Assembly (NCBI GenBank): GCA_964507825.1
Contig: CAZDQM010000041.1
Span: 16,392-80,391 of the forward strand
Direction of reading: 5' to 3'
Source: JAWVZS01 sp964507825
Lineage (GTDB): Archaea > Thermoproteota > Nitrososphaeria > Nitrososphaerales > Nitrosopumilaceae
Length of the DNA stretch: 64,000 bases
The translations under genes were made by a program, and so were the position numbers. The notes beneath the pieces were generated by a model. The model saw only the letters and a list, made by a program, of their open reading frames with translations, had not been told where the DNA came from and did not search any database. This document shows positions 40,772 through 49,355 of the stretch, piece by piece (position 1 is the stretch's first letter; each line of letters begins with the position of its first letter).

Positions 40772-40783
40772 GTTTTTATAATC
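40772..40783 (-). promoter_or_regulatory. TATA box of tRNA-Leu
   Basis: Minus-strand ATTATAAAAACC about 20-30 bases before the tRNA 5' end at 40752. On the opposite strand the divergent rpoN start is only about 20 bases away. Confidence 0.5.
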
Positions 40784-40803
40784 CTTGATTGCCTTCAGCC
40801 AAC

Positions 40804-41040
40804 ATGCTAGTGCCTGTAAGATGTTTTACCTGCGGCAATATGATAGCAGACAGGTACGGAGAGTACCAAGCCAAGATAAATGCAAAAGAGAATCCAAGCA
40901 AGGCACTTGATTCGGTTGGAATCAGCAGGTATTGTTGCAGGCGAATGATGCTTACATCCATGGAGACGATTCAGCAGATTATTCCGTTCTACGAGGCAAT
41001 CCACAGGCGGAACCAAGAAATCCAGTCCGAGCTGGAATAG
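40804..41040 (+). CDS. rpoN: RNA polymerase subunit N
   Basis: 78 residues from ATG 40804 (five codons upstream are open but outside the family). The four Cys of the zinc site are in Cys-Phe-Thr-Cys-Gly-Asn near the start and Arg-Tyr-Cys-Cys-Arg-Arg-Met in the middle. This is the small zinc subunit (Rpb10 equivalent) that anchors RpoD and RpoL. It is followed three bases later by enolase, the usual archaeal order. Confidence 0.95.
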   Translation: MLVPVRCFTCGNMIADRYGEYQAKINAKENPSKALDSVGISRYCCRRMMLTSMETIQQIIPFYEAIHRRNQEIQSELE

Positions 41041-41043
41041 GCC

Positions 41044-42282
41044 TTGCCACGAATTACGGCAGTCAGGGGCAGGATATTATTCGACAGCAGGGGTAGTAAG
41101 ACCATAGAGGTCGATGTGACCTCCGACGGCACGTATACGGGCAGGGCCTGCGCACCGTCCGGCGCAAGTGTAGGAAGGCACGAGGCAGTCGGGTTCCCCG
41201 GTTCAGATCCGGAGCAAAGCCTGCAGGTTCTAAACAAAAATGCCCAAAGGTTTGAGGGGATCGACTCCGGCGATCCAAAGGCCATACATGATGTAATCAG
41301 GACATTTGATGATACAGTAAATTATTCAATATGTGGCGGGGCGCTCGCATTTGCAGTAACGATTGCCGCGGCGGACTCTGCATCAAGGGCCCTAGGCAGG
41401 CCGATCTTCAGTACGTTATCAAGGCGCGACGAGTACAGGCTCCCACTCCCACTTGGCAACATACTAGGCGGCGGGGCCCATGCAGGTCCAGGAACGCCAG
41501 ATATACAAGAGATCCTAGTCTGTGCAATAGGCGCCAAGACCATAAAAGAGTCCATAGAGACCAACCTAGCAGTGCACGCGGAACTAGGAAGAGTCCTGCG
41601 AGAAAAGGATGCCACATTCACCAACGGACGTGGAGACGAGGGGGGCTGGGCCCCTAAACTAGACAACGAGGAGGCGCTAGAGGCAGCTGCTAGGGCAGTT
41701 GAAAGGCTAGGATACACCCTTGGAAGAGAGGTCTCCCTAGGGGTCGACTTTGCATCATCCACACAGTGGGACGAGAAAAAACAGGTTTACATTTACGACA
41801 GGGCCGGCATAGAGAACTCGCCCGGTGAGCAGATCGAATTTGCATCCGAAATAATTGAAAAATACAACCTGATCTACGCGGAGGACGCGGTCCACGAGGA
41901 GGCGTTTGGCGACATGGCCGAGATCACCGCCAGATTCCCCGACACGATGGTGACGGGTGATGACATCACGGTTACAAACAGGAATATCCTGCAGAGGGCC
42001 ATTGATTCAAAGTCATGCAGTGCCGCAATACTGAAGGTAAACCAGGCAGGAAGCCTGTTTGACGCTTTGGAGTTTGCTGACCTTGCGAGTCAAAACGGCA
42101 TAGGGCTAGTCACGTCGCACAGGTCCGGCGAGTCCGTCGATTCACAAATCGTGCATGTTGGAATCGCCACAGGATCAAGGATGCTCAAGGTAGGTGTGGT
42201 CGGCGGCGAGAGGGTAGCCAAGCTAAACGAGCTGCTCAGACTAGCAGGGCATGATTTAATATGTGGAATAATGCGATTCTAA
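41044..42282 (+). CDS. eno: Enolase
   Basis: Interconverts 2-phosphoglycerate and phosphoenolpyruvate. 412 residues from a TTG start. It opens Ile-Thr-Ala-Val-Arg-Gly-Arg-Ile-Leu-Phe-Asp-Ser-Arg-Gly. Metal ligands are in Gly-Val-Asp-Phe-Ala and Glu-Asp-Ala-Val-His-Glu-Glu, with Val-Thr-Gly-Asp-Asp for the third. The catalytic Lys is in Ile-Leu-Lys-Val-Asn-Gln, and Ser-His-Arg-Ser-Gly-Glu closes the site. Length is a little shorter than most. Position between rpoN and rpsB is the conserved archaeal arrangement. Confidence 0.95.
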   Translation: MPRITAVRGRILFDSRGSKTIEVDVTSDGTYTGRACAPSGASVGRHEAVGFPGSDPEQSLQVLNKNAQRFEGIDSGDPKAIHDVIRTFDDTVNYSICGGALAFAVTIAAADSASRALGRPIFSTLSRRDEYRLPLPLGNILGGGAHAGPGTPDIQEILVCAIGAKTIKESIETNLAVHAELGRVLREKDATFTNGRGDEGGWAPKLDNEEALEAAARAVERLGYTLGREVSLGVDFASSTQWDEKKQVYIYDRAGIENSPGEQIEFASEIIEKYNLIYAEDAVHEEAFGDMAEITARFPDTMVTGDDITVTNRNILQRAIDSKSCSAAILKVNQAGSLFDALEFADLASQNGIGLVTSHRSGESVDSQIVHVGIATGSRMLKVGVVGGERVAKLNELLRLAGHDLICGIMRF

Positions 42283-42288
42283 AAATCG

Positions 42289-42906
42289 ATGAGTCAGCAG
42301 ACAGAGGAGCAGGATATTAAAAAGAAGATCCTGACTACCGGTATCAGGGTGGGAACACAGGTCAGGACCACCTTCATGAAGCCGTTTATAACAAAGGCAA
42401 GTCCCGAGGGGCTTTACATGATTGACCTAGACATTACGCTGGACAGGATAAAGACCGCCGCAAAATTCATCAACAGGACCGGGGTCGAAAACATCATAGT
42501 CTGCTCAGGCAGGCAGTATGCAAGCACCCCCGTTGAAAAATTCTGTGAGGTTACAGGTACAAAGCACCTGCTGGGAAGATTCATGCCCGGAACGCTGACC
42601 AACCCGTCCCTGCCATATTACATAGAACCAAAATTAGTCCTGATTTCAGACCCGCAGGTCGACGAACAGGCCATCACCGAAGCCACCAACGCGGGAATTC
42701 CAGTGATTGGAATCGCAAACACGGACAACATTACATCCATGATCGACTTGGTAATTCCGGCCAACAACAGGGGAAGAAAGTCGCTGGCGACAATCTACTG
42801 GCTCTTAGCAAGAGATATCTTAATCGAGCAGGGCGGAAGTGAGGACTCTATACAGTACGAGATCGACGACTTTGAGACAAAGATCAAAGAGTCAGATGCC
42901 GAGTAA
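42289..42906 (+). CDS. rpsB: Small-subunit ribosomal protein S2
   Basis: 205 residues of the archaeal/eukaryotic S2 (Sa/RPSA) type: Gly-Thr-Gln-Val-Arg-Thr, Ile-Val-Cys-Ser-Gly-Arg-Gln-Tyr-Ala, Gly-Arg-Phe-Met-Pro-Gly-Thr-Leu-Thr-Asn-Pro, and Ile-Gly-Ile-Ala-Asn-Thr-Asp-Asn. Directly follows enolase by six bases. The ~125 bases between it and mevalonate kinase hold no supportable gene. Confidence 0.95.
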   Translation: MSQQTEEQDIKKKILTTGIRVGTQVRTTFMKPFITKASPEGLYMIDLDITLDRIKTAAKFINRTGVENIIVCSGRQYASTPVEKFCEVTGTKHLLGRFMPGTLTNPSLPYYIEPKLVLISDPQVDEQAITEATNAGIPVIGIANTDNITSMIDLVIPANNRGRKSLATIYWLLARDILIEQGGSEDSIQYEIDDFETKIKESDAE

Positions 42907-43032
42907 TACAATGGCACGGCGATACGCTCTGCGCCGGCCGCCGGTTCCGCGCGATATACATGTGTGCATATATCATTACCAAGCCGCGTCATTGCGTGCC
43001 TGCCTGTACAGGATATACAACAGGGTCCTGAT

Positions 43033-43974
43033 TTGACCTCAGGCGCGTCGGCTCCCGGCAAGATAATCCTGTTCGGGGAGCACTTTGTAGTTCACGGTAC
43101 AAGGGCAATTCTAGCTGCAATAGACAGGAGGGTGACCGTAGTATCTAGTATAATTGACGAGTCCGTCATACGAATAGAGTCTGCATTGGGAAGCGAGGAG
43201 ATGGATGTCTCGGGTTCTGGAACCGTGCCAGAATTGAGGCCTTTTGAATTTCTTGCAAAAAGGATGATTCGAGAGTTCTCGCATGCCGGCGGTATTGACA
43301 TAAAAATCATCTCCGAGATTCCCCACGGGGTAGGCCTAGGCTCGTCGTCTGCATCATGCGTCGCCGCCGCCGCGTCGATCTCCGGCCTGTTTACAAGGAA
43401 TACGAGAGAAGAGATCTGCAGGCTGGCAGTCGAGGCAGAGAGGACCATATTCAAGAACACGTCCGGGGCAGACTGCACGGTATGCACACACGGTGGCATA
43501 ATTACATATGGAAGGGATTCTGGGTTTGAAAGGTCAGATGAGACGCCGGGTTTTCAGCTGATAGTTTCAAATTCCGGACTTGTCCATTCCACCGAGAAGG
43601 TGGTTGCAAGGGTTGCAGAATTTAAAAAAAGATATACAGAAAGGTTCAATATTCTGTGCGAAAAAGAGTCCGCACTCGTGCGCACGGTAACGAAACATAT
43701 ACGAGACAGGGACTCGGGTGGGATCGGCATAGCCATGAAAGAAAACCAGGTTTATCTTGAGGAGATCGGGGTATCTAGCGACGCGCTACGGGAGATCATC
43801 AGATACGCAGACTCACACAGTCTTGGCTCCAAGATCACCGGCGCCGGCGGCGGGGGGTGCATAATATCAGTTACAGATGAGCCCTCGCCGGACCACATAA
43901 TCAAAAAGATGCAAGGATATGGGATCCATTCGTTTGGTGCAAAAATCGACCATACAGGATTGGAGACTTTTTAA
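43033..43974 (+). CDS. mvk: Mevalonate kinase
   Basis: 313 residues from a TTG at 43033, which gives the family start Ala-Pro-Gly-Lys-Ile-Ile-Leu-Phe-Gly-Glu-His; an earlier ATG at 42964 would add an unlikely leader. The GHMP ATP loop is Pro-His-Gly-Val-Gly-Leu-Gly-Ser-Ser-Ser-Ala, and the C-terminal Lys-Ile-Thr-Gly-Ala-Gly-Gly-Gly-Gly-Cys closes the site. First committed kinase of the isoprenoid pathway, at the head of the mvk-ipk-IDI-like-prenyl synthase group. Confidence 0.93.
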   Translation: MTSGASAPGKIILFGEHFVVHGTRAILAAIDRRVTVVSSIIDESVIRIESALGSEEMDVSGSGTVPELRPFEFLAKRMIREFSHAGGIDIKIISEIPHGVGLGSSSASCVAAAASISGLFTRNTREEICRLAVEAERTIFKNTSGADCTVCTHGGIITYGRDSGFERSDETPGFQLIVSNSGLVHSTEKVVARVAEFKKRYTERFNILCEKESALVRTVTKHIRDRDSGGIGIAMKENQVYLEEIGVSSDALREIIRYADSHSLGSKITGAGGGGCIISVTDEPSPDHIIKKMQGYGIHSFGAKIDHTGLETF

Positions 43975-43997
43975 CTGACTGAAAAATCCAGTAAGAT

Positions 43998-44750
43998 ATG
44001 ATCCTGTTAAAGCTGGGCGGCTCGATAATCACCAACAAGGAACAGGCGCTCTGTGCGCGAAAAAAGCCCATCGACTCCATCATGAAAAACCTCAAAAAGA
44101 TCAAAGAGTCCATGGTAATAGTGCACGGCGGGGGATCGTACGGCCATTATTGGTCCGTGAAATACGACATGCATACCAAGCCCGACGAGTACAACCCGCA
44201 CGGCGTCTCGGTTGTCAAAGACTCCATGGTACAGCTAAATGGCATAATCCTAGATATAATGCTAAAGAACAGGTTAAATCCGTATCCTGTGCAGCCATCG
44301 GCATTCATGAACGGCGGCCGGCCAGATACCAAGCGGATTAAAAGTCTAGGAGAGATTGCAGGGGCCGCAATGATCCCAGTCACCTACGGGGACGCACTGT
44401 GGCACGGGCGTAAAAAATCATACATTTTATCCGGGGACAAGATAATGACCCATCTTGCAGGGGTGCTGCGTCCTAGGCTTGTGATATTCGCGCTAAACGT
44501 AGACGGCGTATATTCAGATATAATATCAAAGAATTTGATCAGCAGGATGGAGGGCAGGCGGGCAAGAATCTCCGGCGTCAAGATGGATGTTACCGGCGGC
44601 ATGGGCAGGAAGATACTAGAGGCGTCAAGGATTTCAAGGCTAGGGTATACGGTATTTTTTACAAACGGTAACAAGCCTGAGCGGATTGTAAATGCGGTTA
44701 ATAGGAACAAATTTGAAGGAACACTGTTCGGAGATGCGCGGCATGGCTGA
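43998..44750 (+). CDS. ipk: Isopentenyl phosphate kinase
   Basis: Phosphorylates isopentenyl phosphate to IPP in the archaeal alternative mevalonate pathway. 250 residues of the amino-acid-kinase fold: Leu-Lys-Leu-Gly-Gly-Ser near the start, Val-His-Gly-Gly-Gly-Ser-Tyr-Gly-His-Tyr with the catalytic His, Leu-Ser-Gly-Asp in the middle, and Asp-Val-Thr-Gly-Gly-Met near the end. Follows mvk by 23 bases and overlaps the IDI-like gene by eight. Confidence 0.93.
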   Translation: MILLKLGGSIITNKEQALCARKKPIDSIMKNLKKIKESMVIVHGGGSYGHYWSVKYDMHTKPDEYNPHGVSVVKDSMVQLNGIILDIMLKNRLNPYPVQPSAFMNGGRPDTKRIKSLGEIAGAAMIPVTYGDALWHGRKKSYILSGDKIMTHLAGVLRPRLVIFALNVDGVYSDIISKNLISRMEGRRARISGVKMDVTGGMGRKILEASRISRLGYTVFFTNGNKPERIVNAVNRNKFEGTLFGDARHG

Positions 44751-45384
44751 ATTTGTGATTCTTGTAGACGAGATGGACCGGCCGGTCGGACTAGAGGAAA
44801 AGACTCGGTGCCACCTGCCAGATGGCAGGCTGCACAGGGCATTTACGGCGCTGTTATTTGACCATAATGGAAGGCTGATGCTGGCCCGGCGCAGTCCGGA
44901 CAAGATGCTGTGGCCCGGCGACTGGGACGGTACATTTGCAAGCCATCCCAGGGATGGCGAGACATACATCTCGTCGGCCCAGAGGAGGATGCCCGAGGAG
45001 ATCGGGCCAAGATGCAACATGGATTACCTGTTCAAGTTTGAATATCACGTGCCATACGGTGACGTGGGATCTGAAAACGAGATCTGCGGTACCCTGATCG
45101 GAGTCACGGACGGGGAAGGGCTTGATCCGGACGACGGCGAGGTATCAGAGATCGGCTGGGTCACGCCGGAGATGCTAGCCGCCGACCTAAAAGAGGCGCC
45201 GCGCTCGTACTGCCCGTGGATGCTAGTTGCGCTGTATTTTCTGGACACCTCAAGTCCGGCGATGCTTGAAAAGTACGGCAATACCCTGCGAGAATGGATC
45301 AGGCCGGAGACAAAGAGGCAGATAAAAGAGTCAATCAGAGAACACATGTCAGAGTCCCAGTGGAGGCTACTCAAAGATGAGTGA
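44743..45384 (+). CDS. Type-1-like isopentenyl diphosphate isomerase (Nudix), catalytic Cys replaced
   Basis: 213 residues from ATG 44743. Residues of the IDI1 metal site are present: H24 and H31 (Cys-His-Leu-Pro, Leu-His-Arg-Ala-Phe), H68, and the Glu-Asn-Glu pair further on. However, the essential cysteine of IDI1 (C67 in E. coli, in a Cys-x-His-Pro context) is Ala66 here (Phe-Ala-Ser-His-Pro). Genomic context is the isoprenoid operon, overlapping ipk by eight bases and the prenyl synthase by eight. It may therefore be an isomerase with altered chemistry, or a related Nudix enzyme of the same pathway. The symbol idi is withheld for that reason. Confidence 0.82.
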   Translation: MAEFVILVDEMDRPVGLEEKTRCHLPDGRLHRAFTALLFDHNGRLMLARRSPDKMLWPGDWDGTFASHPRDGETYISSAQRRMPEEIGPRCNMDYLFKFEYHVPYGDVGSENEICGTLIGVTDGEGLDPDDGEVSEIGWVTPEMLAADLKEAPRSYCPWMLVALYFLDTSSPAMLEKYGNTLREWIRPETKRQIKESIREHMSESQWRLLKDE

Positions 45385-46351
45385 TTACACGGCAAAGTAT
45401 ACAGGTAGGGTGAACCGGTACCTGCTGTCTAGGATCAAGGGCAGGCCGGAGGTACTTTACAAGGCCGCATCACACCTGATTGAGAATGGCGGCAAGAGGC
45501 TGCGCCCGTACATGGTGATCAAGAGCTGCCAGGTTCTCGGCGGAGCTCCCGGCAAGGCAATGCCTGCCGCCGGAGCAATCGAGATGGTACACAACTTTAC
45601 CCTCATTCATGATGACATAATGGATAACGACGGAGTGCGCCACGGTGTTCCCACCGTGCACAAGAAATACGATGATTCGATTGCAATTTTGGCAGGCGAC
45701 ATCTTGTTCTCAAAGGCCTTTGAGACCGTGGTACAGACACAGATCCCGTCCAAGGACCGCGGCGAGCTTGTCTCAAGGCTAGCAAGGGCGTGTGTAGAGG
45801 TCTGCGAGGGCCAAGTCATGGACATTAGAATGGCCGGAGACAGGAAGATACCGGCGCAGTCTCAGTACATCACCATGATATGCAAAAAGACCGCCGCTCT
45901 CTTTGATGCATCCTGCGCCATGGGCGCCATCTGCGCCGGCGGGCGGCCAAGAGACATTGCAAACATGTCGTCGTTTGGAAAGAATCTCGGAGTAGCATTT
46001 CAGATTACAGACGATCTAATAGGAGTCATGGGCGACCCCAAGATTACAAAAAAGCCTGTGGGTAACGACCTGCGCGAGGGGAAAAAGTCGCTGCCCATAG
46101 TAATGGCGATAAACAGGGCCGGCGGAGGAGACAGAAAAGCGATCATAAAGTGCTTTGGAAACCCCAAGGCAGGAGCCGGGGATCTTAAAAAGGCGACAAG
46201 TATAATGAGCGGGCTGGGTGTAGAGGAGGCAGTCAGAGCCAAGGCGGCAGGATACGCCGCAAGGGCCAAGAGATCACTGAAAGGTTATGATGGCAGGGCA
46301 GGAGCAGAGATGGCATCCCTACTAGACTTTGTAGTAAAGAGGGCCGGATAA
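45377..46351 (+). CDS. Geranylgeranyl (polyprenyl) diphosphate synthase
   Basis: Chain elongation to the C20 lipid precursor. 324 residues with the first aspartate-rich motif in Leu-Ile-His-Asp-Asp-Ile-Met-Asp (~75) and the second in Ile-Thr-Asp-Asp-Leu-Ile-Gly-Val (~210), and Gly-Gly-Lys-Arg-Leu-Arg-Pro near the N terminus. Product length is set by residues before the first motif and cannot be read with certainty. Its ATG overlaps the IDI-like gene, completing the mvk-ipk-IDI-like-synthase operon. Confidence 0.9.
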   Translation: MSDYTAKYTGRVNRYLLSRIKGRPEVLYKAASHLIENGGKRLRPYMVIKSCQVLGGAPGKAMPAAGAIEMVHNFTLIHDDIMDNDGVRHGVPTVHKKYDDSIAILAGDILFSKAFETVVQTQIPSKDRGELVSRLARACVEVCEGQVMDIRMAGDRKIPAQSQYITMICKKTAALFDASCAMGAICAGGRPRDIANMSSFGKNLGVAFQITDDLIGVMGDPKITKKPVGNDLREGKKSLPIVMAINRAGGGDRKAIIKCFGNPKAGAGDLKKATSIMSGLGVEEAVRAKAAGYAARAKRSLKGYDGRAGAEMASLLDFVVKRAG

Positions 46352-46780
46352 ATGACCAAGGAATCAGATAATAACTCGGTAGCTGATATAGGGGCCCAGT
46401 TCATGAATGAGTCAAGTGACTTTGAGTCCGCAATCAGGAATATAGGCGACAAGTTCGACTCGTTGAGTTTGGTGGATATGTTCACGCACTATTACAAGGT
46501 CATGATCACGTCTGCAAGGAGTAAGGCTGCCAAACAGAGCGGCGCGGCAGTCGGAAAGGTGGGCAAACGCGTTGCACTAGTCGAAGAACAGATACTAGAG
46601 TTCAACACACGGATACACCCCGCCATGTTCTCGTACATTAAAGAGTCAGAGAAGCGTCAGGTGGAGGCATTAAGGGCGACTAGGAATGGTAGTGGCAGAG
46701 AAAAACTCTTCAAAAAGCTAAAGCAGACAATGAGTATGAGGAATTTTATCGAACAGTACGACAAGGGACTTGAGTCGTGA
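46352..46780 (+). CDS. Conserved helical protein, function unknown
   Basis: 142 residues, charged and helical, with a Lys/Arg-rich middle (Ser-Ala-Arg-Ser-Lys-Ala-Ala-Lys). No Cys, no membrane segment. It begins directly after the prenyl synthase stop and overlaps the methyltransferase gene by four bases, so it is part of that transcript. I do not recognise it. Confidence 0.72.
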   Translation: MTKESDNNSVADIGAQFMNESSDFESAIRNIGDKFDSLSLVDMFTHYYKVMITSARSKAAKQSGAAVGKVGKRVALVEEQILEFNTRIHPAMFSYIKESEKRQVEALRATRNGSGREKLFKKLKQTMSMRNFIEQYDKGLES

Positions 46781-47607
46781 TCGAGAGGCTTGCAGAAAAG
46801 GCAATATTGCTAAAGCGAGAGCTTGCACGGACTCGCGGCGGGGCCGGACTCATGATGGAGATCGTTCCGGATCTAGGAATCCCAGGCATAGACAAGATGA
46901 CTGGATTTGCAGAAAAAAACCCGATATACCACAGATCATACAGGGAGAAGATACTAGGAACCGACTGCACAATATACAGGGGTGACATCAACGACTATTG
47001 GCTTGGTAGCATCATGCATGAATCAAGCCGCGCGCCGTTTTCTCCCACGTGGATTGTGTCGGCGTTTTTGCTGGTACTAGAGTTAAAGGATATGGGATAC
47101 GAGAGTATAGTGGATGTCGGATCCGGGGACGGCAGGATTGCCTTTCTTGCAAAGAGTATGGGGGTCGGCGCATACAGTATTGAGATAGACGAGGATCTAG
47201 TAGACCTGCAAAAGAAGATTATGAGGGATGCAGGCGTGGATTTTTCTACAATATGCGCCGACGCGACAGAGTGCGACTTTGCATCAATGGACCTGCAAAA
47301 CCCGGTTTTTTGCATCGGGGGGCTAGCCCCGATGGGCGGCGCGTCCCTAGCATCGGCAATAATTGACAATATTGCAGGTGGGCGGCTAGAGTCCGAGTCG
47401 GGATTTGTCTTTACCGGAAGCATATCTCCAAAGTATGCCGGCTCCGAGTTTGATGGGGGGTGGGGCGGCCTGATCAGGGATGCCGGATTGCACAAAACAA
47501 AAACAATCACCCTGCCTACCGCATGGACGTTTGAGATGCCCGATGAAACACCCTATATTTTTGCAAGGTTTCAAGCCAGCGCCTCCCCGCGCACGGCCTG
47601 CGGTTGA
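46777..47607 (+). CDS. SAM-dependent methyltransferase-like protein
   Basis: 276 residues from a GTG start. The Rossmann motif is Val-Asp-Val-Gly-Ser-Gly-Asp-Gly-Arg near residue 112, followed by Tyr-Ser-Ile-Glu-Ile-Asp-Glu-Asp (SAM ribose) and Cys-Ala-Asp-Ala-Thr. The N-terminal ~95 residues are a separate helical region. The target is not identifiable; DNA, RNA or small molecules are possible. Placed between an unknown gene and gltX in a tight unit. Confidence 0.78.
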   Translation: MIERLAEKAILLKRELARTRGGAGLMMEIVPDLGIPGIDKMTGFAEKNPIYHRSYREKILGTDCTIYRGDINDYWLGSIMHESSRAPFSPTWIVSAFLLVLELKDMGYESIVDVGSGDGRIAFLAKSMGVGAYSIEIDEDLVDLQKKIMRDAGVDFSTICADATECDFASMDLQNPVFCIGGLAPMGGASLASAIIDNIAGGRLESESGFVFTGSISPKYAGSEFDGGWGGLIRDAGLHKTKTITLPTAWTFEMPDETPYIFARFQASASPRTACG

Positions 47608-47626
47608 CATAAAAAAGCCGCCCAAG

Positions 47627-49348
47627 ATGGCAAGTTTGATGGCAGGTGTAGATATCAGGGCCGAGATCAGGAGGATCGCCCTCCAGAACGCGTTCGAGCA
47701 CGGGGGAAAGACGAGGGACGGGACGATATTAGCAAAGATTCTAGGCGCTGTACCAGATCTTAGAACGAGGGCAGGGGAGGTCGCCGGCGAGGTCGCCCCG
47801 ATTGTAACGGAGATAAACGGCATGACGCCCGAGGCGCAAAGAGAAGAGCTAGAAAGGGACTTTCCAGAATCCCTGCAAAAAAAGACGCCAGAAAAGCAAG
47901 GTGGCCTGCCTGAGATTGAGGGTGCCAGGATGGGCCAAGTCGTGACGCGCTTTCCGCCGGAGCCAAACGGATACCCGCACATCGGACATGCAAAGGCTGC
48001 AATAATCAATTCCGAGTATGCGGACATGTACAACGGGAGAAAGATACTCAGGATGGATGATACGAATCCAGAGGCCGAGCGAATGGAGTATTATGCCGCA
48101 ATCAAAGTAGGGCTAGAATGGCTCGGAATAAAATACGACATGATAAAGAATACCTCCGATGACATGGACATAATCCATCAAAAGGGCCTAAAGATGGTCG
48201 AGTCCGGCAATGCTTACATATGCACGTGCAAGCGCGACGACATCAGCAGGAACAGGAGGGAGATGAAGGCATGCAAGTGCAGTATTTTAGATAATGATTC
48301 AGTGTCAGAGAGGTGGTACAAGATGTTTAAGGGGTTCAAGCCGGGCGAGGCCGTTGCAAGGTTCAGGGGCGACATGAAATCCGATAATACCGTAATGCGC
48401 GATCCCGTGCTGTTTAGAATTATAGATTCAAAGCACCCGCTAGTAGGTGACAGGTACAGGGTCTGGCCGAGCTATGACTTTGCAATATCTATAGAGGACA
48501 GCATCGACGGTGTCACTCACGCATTTAGGTCCAAAGAGTACGAGCTGCGAAACGAGCTCTATTACGCGATTCTAGACGCGCTAGGCATGCGAAAGCCAAT
48601 AGTTATAGAATTTTCACGCCTGACATTTAAGGGGATGCCGGTCTCCAAGAGGATCATAAAGCCGCTGATCGAGGGGGGGAAAATTCCATGGTATGACGAT
48701 CCGAGGCTGCCCACGCTTGAGGCCATGCGAAGAAGGGGAATAAGGCCAGAGGCAGTCAGAAAATTCATCCTGTCCCTCGGGTTTACAAAGTCCGACACGC
48801 AGGCGCCATTTGACGCCCTAGAGGCGTTCAACCGCGGAATCATCGACGACTCTAGTATCAGGCTTAACATGGTACGGAATCCAAAGAGTCTTGACGTATC
48901 GGGACTGCCATCAGGTATAGTCACGATCCAAAATCATCCGTCATTGGACATTGGGAGCAGGAGTGTCAGGGTCCAAAGCCCGATGTACATTTCCTCGGCA
49001 GACTATGACAACCTTCGAGTCGGGGATGTCATCAGGCTCATGGGGCTTGGAAACATAAGGGTGACTGAACAGGACGCGCATCTAGGGGGCGAGTACATCG
49101 ACGACGATACAGGTGCAAATCATCAAAAGATCCAATGGGTCTCACGCGACTGCTCACATAAAATTAGGATCCTAGTTCCAGGGCCGCTCTTTGTCAACGA
49201 AGAGTATAACGAGAAGAGTCTAGAAGAGATCGAGGGATATGTCGAGCCCCACTATACAAAATTAAATGACGGGGATTCAATCCAGTTTATCAGGTTCGGG
49301 TATTGCAGAAAGGATTCAAAAACCCAGGCAATATACACGCACAGGTGA
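47627..49348 (+). CDS. gltX: Glutamyl-tRNA synthetase (archaeal type)
   Basis: 573 residues from ATG 47627; a second ATG at 47639 is as likely, and the open frame before them lies inside the methyltransferase gene. The class I signature HIGH is Pro-His-Ile-Gly-His (~115) and the KMSKS loop is Pro-Val-Ser-Lys-Arg. The N-terminal ~100 residues are the helical extension of archaeal GluRS. A C-terminal beta-barrel anticodon domain of the GlnRS/GluRS type follows. Such enzymes usually charge both tRNA-Glu and tRNA-Gln, with GatDE correcting the latter. Confidence 0.95.
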   Translation: MASLMAGVDIRAEIRRIALQNAFEHGGKTRDGTILAKILGAVPDLRTRAGEVAGEVAPIVTEINGMTPEAQREELERDFPESLQKKTPEKQGGLPEIEGARMGQVVTRFPPEPNGYPHIGHAKAAIINSEYADMYNGRKILRMDDTNPEAERMEYYAAIKVGLEWLGIKYDMIKNTSDDMDIIHQKGLKMVESGNAYICTCKRDDISRNRREMKACKCSILDNDSVSERWYKMFKGFKPGEAVARFRGDMKSDNTVMRDPVLFRIIDSKHPLVGDRYRVWPSYDFAISIEDSIDGVTHAFRSKEYELRNELYYAILDALGMRKPIVIEFSRLTFKGMPVSKRIIKPLIEGGKIPWYDDPRLPTLEAMRRRGIRPEAVRKFILSLGFTKSDTQAPFDALEAFNRGIIDDSSIRLNMVRNPKSLDVSGLPSGIVTIQNHPSLDIGSRSVRVQSPMYISSADYDNLRVGDVIRLMGLGNIRVTEQDAHLGGEYIDDDTGANHQKIQWVSRDCSHKIRILVPGPLFVNEEYNEKSLEEIEGYVEPHYTKLNDGDSIQFIRFGYCRKDSKTQAIYTHR

Positions 49349-49355
49349 GGAAGAG

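Noticed and set aside
42907..43032. Short frame starting at ATG 42911 and the longer mevalonate kinase start at 42964
   Set aside because: Neither has family-like sequence; the TTG at 43033 gives the conserved start of mevalonate kinase.
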